This document shows positions 44,323-53,563 of a stretch of 64,000 nt of DNA, one piece after another. Below the pieces are notes generated by a model, which saw only the letters and a program-made list of their open reading frames with translations, had not been told where the DNA came from and did not search any database. Within the stretch, counting starts at the first letter, position 1, and every line of letters starts with the position of its first letter. This DNA comes from Corynebacterium qintianiae (lineage in GTDB: Bacteria; Actinomycetota; Actinomycetes; Mycobacteriales; Mycobacteriaceae): NCBI RefSeq assembly GCF_011038645.2, contig NZ_CP064955.1, positions 2,046,001 to 2,110,000 of the forward strand, in the 5' to 3' direction. Made by a program: the position numbers and the translations under genes.

Positions 44323-46266
44323 ATGCTCTGTATGCCCCTGCGTCTATCCCCCTTGCCGCGCTTCCCGCTTCGTGCTGTGCTGCGCAGCCGTGCCCAGAAC
44401 TCACCGACGCTGGACCAGGCAATCGAGAACGCGAAGCAGCGTTTCACCTTCAGCCGGCACGGCATTTTCGCCGCGCCGCTGATGGTTGTCGAGGTCTGGG
44501 CGGATTTGACCCCGGGTTTGCGGCTTCGGGGCCTGCGCCGGTTGCCGAAGAACTACGGGCCGGGTGTCTTAGGCGCGGAAATCGCGACCTGGGGAGCGAT
44601 TTCGCCGTCTCTTCTGCCCCACAGCTGGTGGGCTGTGGCCGCCAATGTCGCTATCTGCCAGGGCGTGGGCCACGCGGCGGGGAACCTGGTCAACCAGACC
44701 GTTGCCCGCGGCGTGCGCTCGAGCGGAATCGTGCGCGACCCCCGGGTGGGGCGATGGTCCAACACCGCGCTTCATTGGGGGATGAGCATCGTCACCACCG
44801 CCACCTTCATCCAGTCTGCGCGGCGCCACGCCAAGCAAATCGCCATGGTCGGCGGTGACGACGAGTTCAAAGTGTCGGAGTCGCTGATCGGCATTACCGT
44901 GGGAACTCTGGGATACGGTGCGATTCTCGCCACAGGAGAGGCCCTGCAGTCTGTGATCGACACGGCCGCCGAGCTGCTGGGCAAGCGCCTGCCGCCCGTT
45001 ACGTCGTGGCCTCTCGCGGTCCTCGCGGCGGGCGGCCTTTTCGCCCTTTTCACCGACAGGTTGGTCATCCGCAGTTTCCTCTCCCGGGCGTACAAGCAGG
45101 CGGAAGAGTTGGACCGCGAGTTCATGCAGGGTGCGGACCGCCCTGCTGAACCGGAGCGGTCAGGTTCCGTCCACTCCGAGGAGAGCTGGGCCACCATGGG
45201 GCGGCAGGGGCGCGCCGTGGTTGCGGGCGGGCCGCGCCGCCGCGACATCGAGCTGGTGATGCGCGACCGTGCCAAGGAGCCGATCCGGGTGTTCATCGGG
45301 CTTGACGACGCCCGCTCGTACGAAGACATGGTGACCGCCGCGCTGTGTGAAATGGATAGAACGAACGCGTGGTCGCGCCGACACATCGCGGTGATGTCCG
45401 CGGCCGGCACGGGGTGGATCAACGACTTTTTGACCTCGGGTTTTGAGTTCATCGGCCGCGGCGACACCGCGATTGTGGCGATGCAGTACTCCTATTTGCC
45501 GTCTGCGTACTCCTACCTGGCGGACCGCGATTCCCCCGTACGCTCGTCGCGCCTACTCATCGAGGCGATTCGCGGGCGTCTGCGAGAAATGCCCGAAAGC
45601 GGCCGCCCGATGCTCTACGTCGCCGGCGAATCGCTGGGCGCGTACGGTGTGACGGACGCGTTCGACACAGTCGAGGAGTTCCTCGACGGCATCGCGGGCG
45701 GGGTGTTCACGGGTGTGCCGGGTTTCGCGCGCAGCCACACCGAGTTGACGCTCAACCGCGACCCGGGCAGCCCGCAGCGGCTCCCCATTGTCGACGGCGG
45801 CCGGCACATCCGCTTCGCGGCGCACCCGAGCCATATCGATCACGATTTCGAGGGTAAGCCCTACGCCAGCGAGTGGGAGGCGCCCCGCGCCGTGTTCGCG
45901 CAGCACGCCTCGGACCCAGTGGTGTGGTGGGACTGGAAGCTCATCTTCCGCGTGCCGGACTGGCTGAACGAGCCCGGGTCCCGCGGAGTTCCTGCGCCCC
46001 GTGAGCAGCACCTCGACGTCCCGCACACCCTCCGCTGGGCTCCGTTCGTCACGTTCTGGCAGGTCGGCATGGACCAGCTGGCTTCGAAGGGCTTCCCATC
46101 GCCGCACGGGCACAACTACCACGACGAGACGGTGGCCTACTGGTCGGCGGTGATGTGCAGCGAGGATTCAACGGAGCGAATCGGCGACATCGCGCGGTGG
46201 ATCCACCGCGATGCGACCAAACTGCGCCGCCCGCCTGGTGGGTTCGCGAACCGCCACGGCTACTGA
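44323..46266 (+). CDS. membrane-anchored alpha/beta-hydrolase (PF10081-type)
   Basis: 647 residues, or 644 from the second ATG at 44332; no clear ribosome site decides. The N-terminal half has several hydrophobic segments (SLLPHSWWAVAANVAIC, ESLIGITVGTLGYGAILATG, WPLAVLAAGGLFALF). The C-terminal half is the hydrolase: VFIGLDDARSYEDMVTAALC, MSAAGTGWINDFLTSGFEFI and the nucleophile elbow LYVAGESLGAYGVTDAF (GESLG). The late His candidate is in PSPHGHNYHDETVAYWSAVM. The natural substrate is unknown; a cell-envelope lipid is plausible. Confidence 0.85.
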   Translation: MLCMPLRLSPLPRFPLRAVLRSRAQNSPTLDQAIENAKQRFTFSRHGIFAAPLMVVEVWADLTPGLRLRGLRRLPKNYGPGVLGAEIATWGAISPSLLPHSWWAVAANVAICQGVGHAAGNLVNQTVARGVRSSGIVRDPRVGRWSNTALHWGMSIVTTATFIQSARRHAKQIAMVGGDDEFKVSESLIGITVGTLGYGAILATGEALQSVIDTAAELLGKRLPPVTSWPLAVLAAGGLFALFTDRLVIRSFLSRAYKQAEELDREFMQGADRPAEPERSGSVHSEESWATMGRQGRAVVAGGPRRRDIELVMRDRAKEPIRVFIGLDDARSYEDMVTAALCEMDRTNAWSRRHIAVMSAAGTGWINDFLTSGFEFIGRGDTAIVAMQYSYLPSAYSYLADRDSPVRSSRLLIEAIRGRLREMPESGRPMLYVAGESLGAYGVTDAFDTVEEFLDGIAGGVFTGVPGFARSHTELTLNRDPGSPQRLPIVDGGRHIRFAAHPSHIDHDFEGKPYASEWEAPRAVFAQHASDPVVWWDWKLIFRVPDWLNEPGSRGVPAPREQHLDVPHTLRWAPFVTFWQVGMDQLASKGFPSPHGHNYHDETVAYWSAVMCSEDSTERIGDIARWIHRDATKLRRPPGGFANRHGY

Positions 46267-46283
46267 CTCCGGCTAAATGCCGG

Positions 46284-46925
46284 TTAGATGCCGCAGGCGA
46301 TTCCCGTGGAGTGGTGCGGGCAGTAACCGTTCGGCACCTTGTGCAGGTACTGCTGGTGCTCGTCCTCGGCGAGATAGTACTGCGCGCCTGAGCGCACCTC
46401 CGTGGTGATCGGCCCGAGCCCTGCCTCGGCGAGCTGCGCGCCGTACTGCTCGAGCCACTCCCGAATCTGGGCGGCCTCCTCGTCGGTGTCCGTGTAGAAG
46501 GCGGAGCGGTACTGCGTGCCCACGTCGTTGCCCTGGCGGAAACCCTGGGTGGGGTCGTGCGCCTCGAGCCCGGCGCGCACGAGGTCTTTCAACGAGACCA
46601 CCGCGGGGTCGTAGACCACCTCAACCAGCTCCGTGTGGTTGGTCTTGCCGGTGCACACCTCACGGTAGGTCGGGTTGGGGGTAACCCCGCCGCCGTAGCC
46701 GGCGGAAGTTGCTTCCACCCCGTGCATCTGCCAGTACAGCTTCTCAACTCCCCAGAAGCAGCCGAGGCCGATCAACAGCCTTTTCTGCCCCTCCCGCCAC
46801 GGACCGGTGATAGGGGTGCCCAGCACGGCGTGCGGGCGAGGCTGGGCGAGCACGGGTTCAGCGCGTCCCGGTAGCGCGTACTGCTTGTCGACGAGCTCTG
46901 GCCGGCGTCCGTAGAGAAATCCCAT
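46284..46925 (-). CDS. msrA: peptide methionine-(S)-S-oxide reductase
   Basis: Repairs oxidised methionine. 213 residues from the ATG at 46925. The catalytic motif is LIGLGCFWGVEKLYWQMHGV with Cys56. Resolving cysteines are likely in GYCPHHSTGIACGI at the C-terminus. It is divergent from sodA with a gap of about 110 bp, so two oxidative-stress genes share a control region. Confidence 0.95.
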   Translation of the reverse strand: MGFLYGRRPELVDKQYALPGRAEPVLAQPRPHAVLGTPITGPWREGQKRLLIGLGCFWGVEKLYWQMHGVEATSAGYGGGVTPNPTYREVCTGKTNHTELVEVVYDPAVVSLKDLVRAGLEAHDPTQGFRQGNDVGTQYRSAFYTDTDEEAAQIREWLEQYGAQLAEAGLGPITTEVRSGAQYYLAEDEHQQYLHKVPNGYCPHHSTGIACGI

Positions 46926-47033
46926 ACTCCCCTCAACGCCGCCAGCGCCGCCGTTGTTCCCGGGGACACGTCCCACGAATTTTCCCTATCATGGGCCACG
47001 TAATCGAAAGCAACCGAAAGGACGATTGAAACA

Positions 47034-47636
47034 ATGGCTGTTTACGAGCTTCCCGACCTCCCCTACGCTTACGACGCGCTGGAGCCGCACATCTCCGCCG
47101 AGATTATGGAGCTGCACCACACCAAGCACCACGCGAATTACGTCAAGGGTGCCAACGCCGCTCTCGAGGCGCTCGAGGCTGAGCGCGACGGCGCGGCAAA
47201 CGCGGACACCCTGCGCGCCCTGTCCAAGAACCTGGCGTTTAACCTGGGCGGCCACACCAACCACTCCATCTTTTGGAAGAACATGGCCCCGAACGCCGGT
47301 GGCGCCCCCGTCGGCGAAATCGCTGAGGCGATCAACCGCGACTTCGGTTCCTTCGAGAAGTTCCAGGCTCACTTCGAGGGTGTCGCCAACGGTCTGCAGG
47401 GCTCCGGCTGGGCCGTGCTCGGTTACGACCACATCGCTGGCCGCCTCATTATTCAGCAGATGACCGACCAGCAGGGCAACATCTCCGTGGACTTCACCCC
47501 GGTGCTCATGCTCGACATGTGGGAGCACGCCTTCTACCTGCAGTACAAGAACGTGAAGGCCGATTACGTCAAGGCCTTCTGGAACGTTGTCAACTGGGGC
47601 GACGTGAACGAGCGCTTCACTTCCGCAGCCAAGTAA
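47034..47636 (+). CDS. sodA: superoxide dismutase (Mn/Fe)
   Basis: Dismutates superoxide to peroxide and oxygen. 200 residues. Metal ligands are His28 in [13 protein letters not shown], the His of [13 protein letters not shown], and the Asp and His of [18 protein letters not shown]. Gly and Gln in the [11 protein letters not shown] and [14 protein letters not shown] regions are consistent with a manganese form. Cytosolic, no signal peptide. A GC-rich hairpin follows. Confidence 0.97.
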   Translation: MAVYELPDLPYAYDALEPHISAEIMELHHTKHHANYVKGANAALEALEAERDGAANADTLRALSKNLAFNLGGHTNHSIFWKNMAPNAGGAPVGEIAEAINRDFGSFEKFQAHFEGVANGLQGSGWAVLGYDHIAGRLIIQQMTDQQGNISVDFTPVLMLDMWEHAFYLQYKNVKADYVKAFWNVVNWGDVNERFTSAAK

Positions 47637-47658
47637 GCATGTAGTACCGCTTGCTTGA

Positions 47659-47698
47659 TAGGCCCCCGCCCCGGCACCTGTGCCGGGGCGGGGGCCTA
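47659..47698. terminator. GC-rich hairpin between sodA and the MFS gene
   Basis: Perfect 18-bp stem (47659-47676 with 47681-47698) and a 4-nt loop. No U-run follows on the plus strand, so it may slow or stabilise transcript ends rather than terminate efficiently. Confidence 0.6.
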
Positions 47699-47709
47699 AG
47701 CTTGTCTGC

Positions 47710-48891
47710 GTGAAGAAGGGCACGGGCGAGTACAGGAGAGCGACGCTAGCGATGTTGGCGGTCGGCCTCGCCATCTTCAACTCCTTGTACGCCACCCAAT
47801 CTCTGCTGCCAGTGCTTTCGACGGAGATGGGCATAGCCCCCTCCACAGCGGCGCTGACGGTGTCCGTCGCCACGGGCGCCCTCGCGGTCTTCGTCGTCCC
47901 GTTCTCCATCCTCTCGGAGAAGTACGGGCGCGGCCGCATCCTCGTCATCTCGGCGTTGTCGGCCACCCTCATCGGCTTGACCCTCCCGCTCGCGCAATCG
48001 GCGGGACAGCTCATCGCGCTGCGCGCAGTGCAAGGGGCGATGATCGCGGGCGCGCCGGCAGTGGCCATGACGTGGCTCTCGGAGGAGCTGGACAGCGATG
48101 ACCTGCCCGGCGCGATGGGTCTCTACGTTGCGGGCACCACGATTGGCGGGCTGACTGGCCGGCTCATCCCCTCGGGACTGATCGAGTTCACCTCGTGGCG
48201 GTGGGCCCTGCTAGCTTCCTCGGTGTTCGCCGTCGCGCTCGCGGTTACGGTAGCGGTCATCCTGCCGAAACAGCGCAACTTCACCCCTAAGGAGTCAATC
48301 CGGCCCGCGTCCGAAGCACGCGTGACCATTGCCCACCTGCGGAATCCACGGCTGCTGGCGCTCTATGCCACCGCTTTCATCGGCATGGGCGTGTTCGTCT
48401 CCATGTACAACTATTTCGGCTACCGCGCCATTGACCACTTCGGTCTGCCCGCGTCATTGGCGGGCCTGGTGTTCGTGATGTACCTGTCGGGCACGTGGTC
48501 CTCGGCCCGGGCGGGCTCCCTTGTCGGCCGCTTCGGGCGCGGCCGCGTGGTGCTCGCTGGCGCTGTGCTCATGCTCGCTGGCGCGGGCGCGGCGGCGAGC
48601 GGGAACTTGTGGGTCACTCTCGTCGGTCTTCTGCTGTTCACCGCGAGCTTCTTCGCCATGCATTCGACGGCCTCGGGATGGGTAGGTCAGATGGTGGACC
48701 ACGACCGGGCGGAGGCGTCCAGCCTGTATCTTTTCGCGTATTACATGGGCTCGTCGCTTGTGGGGGCGGCGACGGGCGCGGCCTTCGAGGCGCTGCCCTG
48801 GTGGGGGTTCATCAGCGTGCTGGCCGCGCTTTTGTCCGTCCTGGTCGCCGTGGCCCTCGCCCTAGCGCTCAGGGAGCGACGTCGGAAATAA
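47710..48891 (+). CDS. major facilitator superfamily transporter
   Basis: 393 residues from a GTG at 47710; the frame opens earlier, but that part lies in the sodA hairpin. Twelve hydrophobic segments. The loop 2-3 signature SEKYGRGRILVISALSATLI and a second-half equivalent GRFGRGRVVLAGAVLMLAGA suit drug/H+ or small-molecule exporters of the DHA1/YnfM type. The substrate is unknown. Its 3' end overlaps the convergent nuclease gene by 23 bp. Confidence 0.85.
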   Translation: MKKGTGEYRRATLAMLAVGLAIFNSLYATQSLLPVLSTEMGIAPSTAALTVSVATGALAVFVVPFSILSEKYGRGRILVISALSATLIGLTLPLAQSAGQLIALRAVQGAMIAGAPAVAMTWLSEELDSDDLPGAMGLYVAGTTIGGLTGRLIPSGLIEFTSWRWALLASSVFAVALAVTVAVILPKQRNFTPKESIRPASEARVTIAHLRNPRLLALYATAFIGMGVFVSMYNYFGYRAIDHFGLPASLAGLVFVMYLSGTWSSARAGSLVGRFGRGRVVLAGAVLMLAGAGAAASGNLWVTLVGLLLFTASFFAMHSTASGWVGQMVDHDRAEASSLYLFAYYMGSSLVGAATGAAFEALPWWGFISVLAALLSVLVAVALALALRERRRK

Positions 48892-50371
48892 GCGGCACCC
48901 CGGGCGCACCGTCGGTGAGAAATTGGCGCACGGCCCGGGTCGCGCGGCAGTCGTCTTCGTTGTAGCGCAGGAGCATCTCGCGCGCGGACGCGTCCCCCAG
49001 CCGCGCAGCCCGTCGCAGTGCCACGGAGCGTTCACCGTCGACGTCGTCGTCCTCCCACTCGAACCCGACGACGGGACCGAGCACTTTGAGGCCCAACCCG
49101 TCGGTGCCCACCAGCTGCCGCCTGACGTGCGCGAACACGTCCACCCACTCGTCGGAGGCGATGAACTCGCGCACCTGCTCCTCATCCGCCGAGCCGAACC
49201 GCTTCGCCGAGGACTTCAGCCAGTGGTTCTCACCACCCGCCGCGTAGCAGTACGCCGCAAAGGTCTTGCCCTCGGCGCTGGCGCGGGCGCGCTCGGACAT
49301 GAGCCACTCCCAGAAGTCGCCGAAATTGGCCTCCTCCCACTCTCCACCGACCTCGTCCCACGTCGCGAAGGGCCTGTAGGTTTCACCGTCGAACGTCCCC
49401 CACAGGTAAGCCCCCTGGTCGAGGTAAGCCTCCATGTCGATGTCGATCTCTACGTCGGCGCGCGGAACGGTCGTTACCGGCACGCGCTTGAGCACTGGAA
49501 TGTTGTCGCGCCACGCACGCGCGATAGCGGAGGGCTCGCCGATGCGGGCGTCGATAAGCGATTGCACCGTATCCAGCCCCGCGTCGCGGTAGCTGTCGGC
49601 GCGACCGCCCGGGAACACCAGGGAGATGTCGTCCATCTCCTCGAGCCTCGGCTCGCACAACGGCCAGAAGCGGCACGACGCGCACTGCTTCAGGCGGCGC
49701 GGCTCCATCGGGATCGGCGCGTTGAGCGTCTCTATCAGCGGCTGGATGAAGCGTTCCACAGGTGCGAGGTACGCGCGCGAACGGTCTTGGCCCACCAGCG
49801 CGGCGCGGCCGTCGGCGAAATCCCCGAGCAGCAGGTGCGCCAGGGCGAGTCGGTACCCGTCGGAGGTGTGGTGGCGCAGCTTCGCCCCCGTCGGAAGCGG
49901 CGCGCTGAGCGAGAGGCGGTGTGTGGGCACGACATCGAGCTTCGCGCTTGTCGACGCCCGGGCGACGCGGTGGTTGGAAATCATCACGGGCATGTACGTC
50001 TTGGTGCCGGTCTCCGTCCGCGCGAGTATGTCGATCTCCGCGACAACGTCCACCCCCTCAATTCGGCCGGTCAGCACCCCGTTGGTGATCAGGTGCGCAC
50101 CGGCCTTCAGGGCGGAGCGGGTGCGCGCCTCCAACTCTGCGACTGTGTCCGCCGGGTCGAGGTCGACGCGCGTGAACACCTTGCCCCTGCCGTCACCCAG
50201 CGCACGCTTGACCGGAAGAGATGACAAAACGGCGGCGCGGCCCGCGTCAATCTGCGGCTGGCGGGCCAGGGACTCAGGCAACGGCGGCACATCGGGGTGG
50301 GTGTGGCGCTGGCGCAGGCGGTAACGGCAGCCCACCAGATCGGAGGCGCGGACAAGATGAATTTCGCTCAC
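48869..50371 (-). CDS. TM0106-family RecB-like nuclease
   Basis: 500 residues from a GTG at 50371; the longer frame is antisense to the next gene. Cys residues that could bind an iron-sulfur cluster are in LKQCASCRFWPLCEP, between a PD-(D/E)xK-type nuclease part (GVDVVAEIDILARTETGTKT) and an RNase-H-like C-terminal domain. The latter has YLWGTFDGETYRPFATWDEV and the end LLRYNEDDCRATRAVRQFL. The architecture matches the TM0106 putative nucleases. The role in DNA repair or RNA processing is not known. Confidence 0.8.
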   Translation of the reverse strand: MSEIHLVRASDLVGCRYRLRQRHTHPDVPPLPESLARQPQIDAGRAAVLSSLPVKRALGDGRGKVFTRVDLDPADTVAELEARTRSALKAGAHLITNGVLTGRIEGVDVVAEIDILARTETGTKTYMPVMISNHRVARASTSAKLDVVPTHRLSLSAPLPTGAKLRHHTSDGYRLALAHLLLGDFADGRAALVGQDRSRAYLAPVERFIQPLIETLNAPIPMEPRRLKQCASCRFWPLCEPRLEEMDDISLVFPGGRADSYRDAGLDTVQSLIDARIGEPSAIARAWRDNIPVLKRVPVTTVPRADVEIDIDMEAYLDQGAYLWGTFDGETYRPFATWDEVGGEWEEANFGDFWEWLMSERARASAEGKTFAAYCYAAGGENHWLKSSAKRFGSADEEQVREFIASDEWVDVFAHVRRQLVGTDGLGLKVLGPVVGFEWEDDDVDGERSVALRRAARLGDASAREMLLRYNEDDCRATRAVRQFLTDGAPGVPLISDVAP

Positions 50372-50416
50372 AGCGCTCCCAATCCTATAGGCCCGTTGAC
50401 AGGTAAGGTAGGTCAC

Positions 50417-51061
50417 ATGGGAATCATCGAAACGATCCGCAAAAACCGCGCAAAGACCAAGGCGGACATTAAGGCAGCCGAGGTGCGTGCCCGTCAGCTG
50501 GCCAAGAACGAGGCAAAGCAGGAGCACCGCACCGCAAAACTCCTGGACAAGGCCGAGAAACGCCTGCTCAACGAGGAGAAGAAGGGCCTGAAGCGCAAGC
50601 GCAAACACGAGAAGAAGCTCGCAGAGACCCAGCTCAAGCGCATCGAGCAGTCGGGCCTGACGCAGAAAAAGGCGAAGAACTGGGTAGGCGCGGCACGCGT
50701 CCTCGTCCCTGTTCTCCTGCCGCTGGCGTACAAGGCGATGACCTCTTACCAGCAGAACCGCATCGAGTCCCGCGCGAACACAATGGGCCTGAGCTCGCAG
50801 GATCTGTCGCGGTACTCGGGCCGCGGCGCGGAGCTCAAGGCCCGCATCGACGCTCTGCGCGGCAACACCGACAGGCTCCACGACACCCCGGCCCTGTCAT
50901 CCAGCTTCATCAAGGATGTCGATGTGCGTCTCGACGAGCTGGAGCAGGCCGTGCGCAACGCCGAGCGGCTGAACCCGGAGCAGCAGCGTCTCGCCCACTC
51001 CTCCATTGAGCGCGAGCTCGACGAGGTTACCGGTGAAATCCAGGAAAAGACCAGCCGCTAG
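50417..51061 (+). CDS. DUF6474-family protein
   Basis: 214 residues. The N-terminal half is an extremely basic, Lys-rich helix (KKGLKRKRKHEKKLAETQLK). A hydrophobic segment (VGAARVLVPVLLPLAYKAMT) is followed by a helical C-terminus with ELEQAVRNAERLNPEQQRLA. It matches a corynebacterial family of unknown function. Membrane association is inferred from the single hydrophobic stretch. Confidence 0.7.
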   Translation: MGIIETIRKNRAKTKADIKAAEVRARQLAKNEAKQEHRTAKLLDKAEKRLLNEEKKGLKRKRKHEKKLAETQLKRIEQSGLTQKKAKNWVGAARVLVPVLLPLAYKAMTSYQQNRIESRANTMGLSSQDLSRYSGRGAELKARIDALRGNTDRLHDTPALSSSFIKDVDVRLDELEQAVRNAERLNPEQQRLAHSSIERELDEVTGEIQEKTSR

Positions 51062-51070
51062 CAGCTGTCT

Positions 51071-51709
51071 TTAGAGCACTCCCTGCTCGCGGGCTGAGGC
51101 CACGGCCGAGGTACGCGAGCGCACCCCGAGCTTGTCGTAGATGTGCACGAGGTGGGACTTCACGGTCGCCTCGGAAAGCATGAGATCGTGGCCGATCTCC
51201 CGGTTCGACGCGCCACCGGCGACAAGCTGCAACACCTCCAGCTCGCGCGGGGTGAGCGAAAACCGCGGGGTGCGGTCACGCGTTTCCAGGCGCGTGCGGA
51301 CGACGAGCGAGAGCGCAGCGTCGCCACGCGCGGCGGAGCGCACAGCCGCCACGAGCTCCGCTGGGGGGGCGTCTTTGAGCAGGTACCCGACGGCCCCCGC
51401 CTCGATCGCGCCGAGGATGTCCGCGTCCGTGTCGTAGTTTGTCACCACCAGGACCTGCGGCGGGTTGGCCATCGTGCGGCGGATCTCGGCGGTCGCCTCC
51501 GCACCGGTGGTCACCTTCGCGCCCTCGGCTCCCGCGCCGAAGCGCAGGTCCATAAGGATGACGTCGATGCCGCCGGCCTGGGCTGTCGAGATCGCACTTT
51601 CCGCCGTCGCAACCTCGCCGACGACCTCGATGTCCTCGGCCTCTTCCAACACGGCGCGGAGCCCGAGCCTGACTATCTGGTGGTCGTCCGCCAGCAGCAC
51701 ACGAATCAT
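51071..51709 (-). CDS. hrrA: NarL-type response regulator, HrrA-like
   Basis: 212 residues. Receiver domain MIRVLLADDHQIVRLGLRAV, phospho-acceptor Asp54 in DVILMDLRFGAG and a Lys in GAVGYLLKDAPPAELV. LuxR-type DNA-binding domain SLTPRELEVLQLVAGGASNR with SEATVKSHLVHIYDKLGVRS. Sequence and remembered gene order near sodA and mcbR fit HrrA, the haem-responsive regulator of haem oxygenase and respiratory genes; ChrA is the closest alternative. The ATG overlaps the kinase stop by 1 bp. Confidence 0.82.
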   Translation of the reverse strand: MIRVLLADDHQIVRLGLRAVLEEAEDIEVVGEVATAESAISTAQAGGIDVILMDLRFGAGAEGAKVTTGAEATAEIRRTMANPPQVLVVTNYDTDADILGAIEAGAVGYLLKDAPPAELVAAVRSAARGDAALSLVVRTRLETRDRTPRFSLTPRELEVLQLVAGGASNREIGHDLMLSEATVKSHLVHIYDKLGVRSRTSAVASAREQGVL

Positions 51710-52941
51710 TAGCCCTCCTCCATCTTTTGGTTGATGTTACCCGGCGCCTCAGCTGGGACCGCGACCGACACCGCGGTCGGTCCGCCGGGGGCGGACTCCA
51801 CCACTAGTTCCCCGCCCAGCTCCTCAGCCCTAGTGCGCATGGCCGACAGACCGAGGTGTCCGAGACCCGTCGGGGAGTTCTCCAGAGCCGCGGGGTCGAA
51901 GCCACGGCCGTTGTCCACCACGTCCAAGCGCACGTCATCCGGGTTGTAGGTCAAGGTGACGCGGATTCTCGACGCTCCCGAGTGCTGCACTGCGTTGGAC
52001 ACTGCGCCCTGCGCGATGCGCAGCAACCCAGCCTCGCAGCGCATGGGTAGCAACATCGGCGATCCGTCCGACTCCACCTCGATGACGGTGCCGCCCACCT
52101 CGGAGAAATCCCGCGCGATCCGCCCGAGCGCCTGGTGCAGCGATGCCTCCGTCAGAGGCGCCGGGGTGAGCGCGGCAATCATCGCCCGCGTTTCCGCCAG
52201 GTTGTTGGACGCCGCCCGTCGCGCCGTCTCAATGCGCGACTTCGCCGGCGCGAGGGCTGTTGGACCCAGGCCCGTCGCGGCAAGGTCGCGGTCCGCGGCG
52301 TGGAGCAGCATCTGGATGCTCGAAAGGCCCTGCGCCACCGTGTCGTGTATCTCATGGGCGAGGCGTTCGCGTTCCTGGGCCACACCGGCCTCCCGCTCCG
52401 ACGCCGCGAGTTGCTTTCGCGTGGCCAGGAGCTCGTCGATAAGCGCCTCACGTTCCCTGCTCACGCGGGCGATGGTGGTGAACGCGTAGTTGGTGGCGAT
52501 GACCACCAGTGCGGAGAGCACCGGGCCAATCACGCCTCCCACCGTAAGCCCGGTGGGAACCTGGGCACCGACCGAAATCCCCAGGCCGAGGGCGACCCAG
52601 ACCACACCGCGCCAGTCGTTGAACGTGCGCAGGTAAACGAAGAAGAGGATAAACACCCAGTAGACGGCCAGCGGTGTGACCATCATGTCGGCGATCCACA
52701 CCCCCGTCAACGCCATGAGCCACCCGGCCTGGGCAACGCGCCCCCATCGCGGCATGTCCACGAGGCCGTAGAACAACAGGAACGAGAATCCTGTAACCAG
52801 GACTATGTGGAGCAGCGCGGAATTCAGCGGCATGCGCAGCAGAGCGGCCAGCGAGATCACCAGCAGCGATACCGACAGCACCGTGATTCCGGTGTCAAGC
52901 GCCTTGTTATCGGCGATGCCCGGGGGCTCCTTGCTCACCAT
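51709..52941 (-). CDS. hrrS: sensor histidine kinase, HrrS-like
   Basis: 410 residues from the ATG at 52941 (a GTG 3 bp later is equally possible; an ATG at 52959 would overlap the divergent start). Several membrane segments in the first 160 residues (LSVSLLVISLAALLRMPLNS, FSFLLFYGLVDM, YWVFILFFVYLRTFNDW). A coiled region is followed by the HisKA_3 box ERLAHEIHDTVAQGLSSIQM with the phospho-His, and an HATPase domain with VVDNGRGFDPAALENSPTGL. It senses haem in the C. glutamicum counterpart. Confidence 0.82.
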   Translation of the reverse strand: MVSKEPPGIADNKALDTGITVLSVSLLVISLAALLRMPLNSALLHIVLVTGFSFLLFYGLVDMPRWGRVAQAGWLMALTGVWIADMMVTPLAVYWVFILFFVYLRTFNDWRGVVWVALGLGISVGAQVPTGLTVGGVIGPVLSALVVIATNYAFTTIARVSREREALIDELLATRKQLAASEREAGVAQERERLAHEIHDTVAQGLSSIQMLLHAADRDLAATGLGPTALAPAKSRIETARRAASNNLAETRAMIAALTPAPLTEASLHQALGRIARDFSEVGGTVIEVESDGSPMLLPMRCEAGLLRIAQGAVSNAVQHSGASRIRVTLTYNPDDVRLDVVDNGRGFDPAALENSPTGLGHLGLSAMRTRAEELGGELVVESAPGGPTAVSVAVPAEAPGNINQKMEEG

Positions 52942-52957
52942 CACTAGTCTGGAGCTC

Positions 52958-53563
52958 ATGCGCAATACATTACCCACCCGCGGGCACCATCTATCCGCCG
53001 TCGCCGCAGCGGTGGCTGCGGCCGGGGTCGTCGCCGGTTGCGCCGCCGATCCCGCAGGTGAGACCCAGGTGGAACCCTCGGCTGAAACCGCGGTAGAGCC
53101 CGCGGCCGCCCCGGCGGATCAGGACCTGCCCGTCACCGAGCTTCCCGTCACCCAACGGGACCCGGCCGGCCAGTGCCCGTACCTTGACGCGCAGTGGGTC
53201 GCGGAGGCGAACGGGCAACGGGTGACCGGCGTCGGCGTGGACCAGCGCTTTGACACCCCCGCCTGCCAGTTTTGGTCATACCCGGAAGATCCGATGCTGA
53301 CGGTGCTGGTCAGGCACATGGGCAGCGCGGAGGACGCGATGGCCGTTGTGGATTGGGCGGCGCCCGTAGAGCACACCGAGCCCGCGGACGACCCGGAGGG
53401 TTGGAACGGTGGCCGCCACGGCGGCGGCGCTGTGCCAGGCCGGGAGGGCGCGGTGTACTCCGTGGCGAAGGGGCCCGTGGCCGTGACCGTGTTCTCCAAC
53501 CAGAACGAGTCGGTCAAGGCTCAGGTTGTGGCGGAGCAAGTTATCGCTACCCTGGGCCTGTGA
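52958..53563 (+). CDS. DUF2020-family lipoprotein
   Basis: 201 residues. Signal peptide with a lipobox (AVAAAGVVAGCAADPAG), a Pro/Ala-rich spacer, then a domain with GQCPYLDAQWVAEANGQRVT and CQFWSYPEDPMLTVLVRHMG. This matches actinobacterial DUF2020 lipoproteins, anchored outside the membrane with unknown role. It is divergent from hrrS and is the first gene of a three-gene coupled unit. Confidence 0.8.
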   Translation: MRNTLPTRGHHLSAVAAAVAAAGVVAGCAADPAGETQVEPSAETAVEPAAAPADQDLPVTELPVTQRDPAGQCPYLDAQWVAEANGQRVTGVGVDQRFDTPACQFWSYPEDPMLTVLVRHMGSAEDAMAVVDWAAPVEHTEPADDPEGWNGGRHGGGAVPGREGAVYSVAKGPVAVTVFSNQNESVKAQVVAEQVIATLGL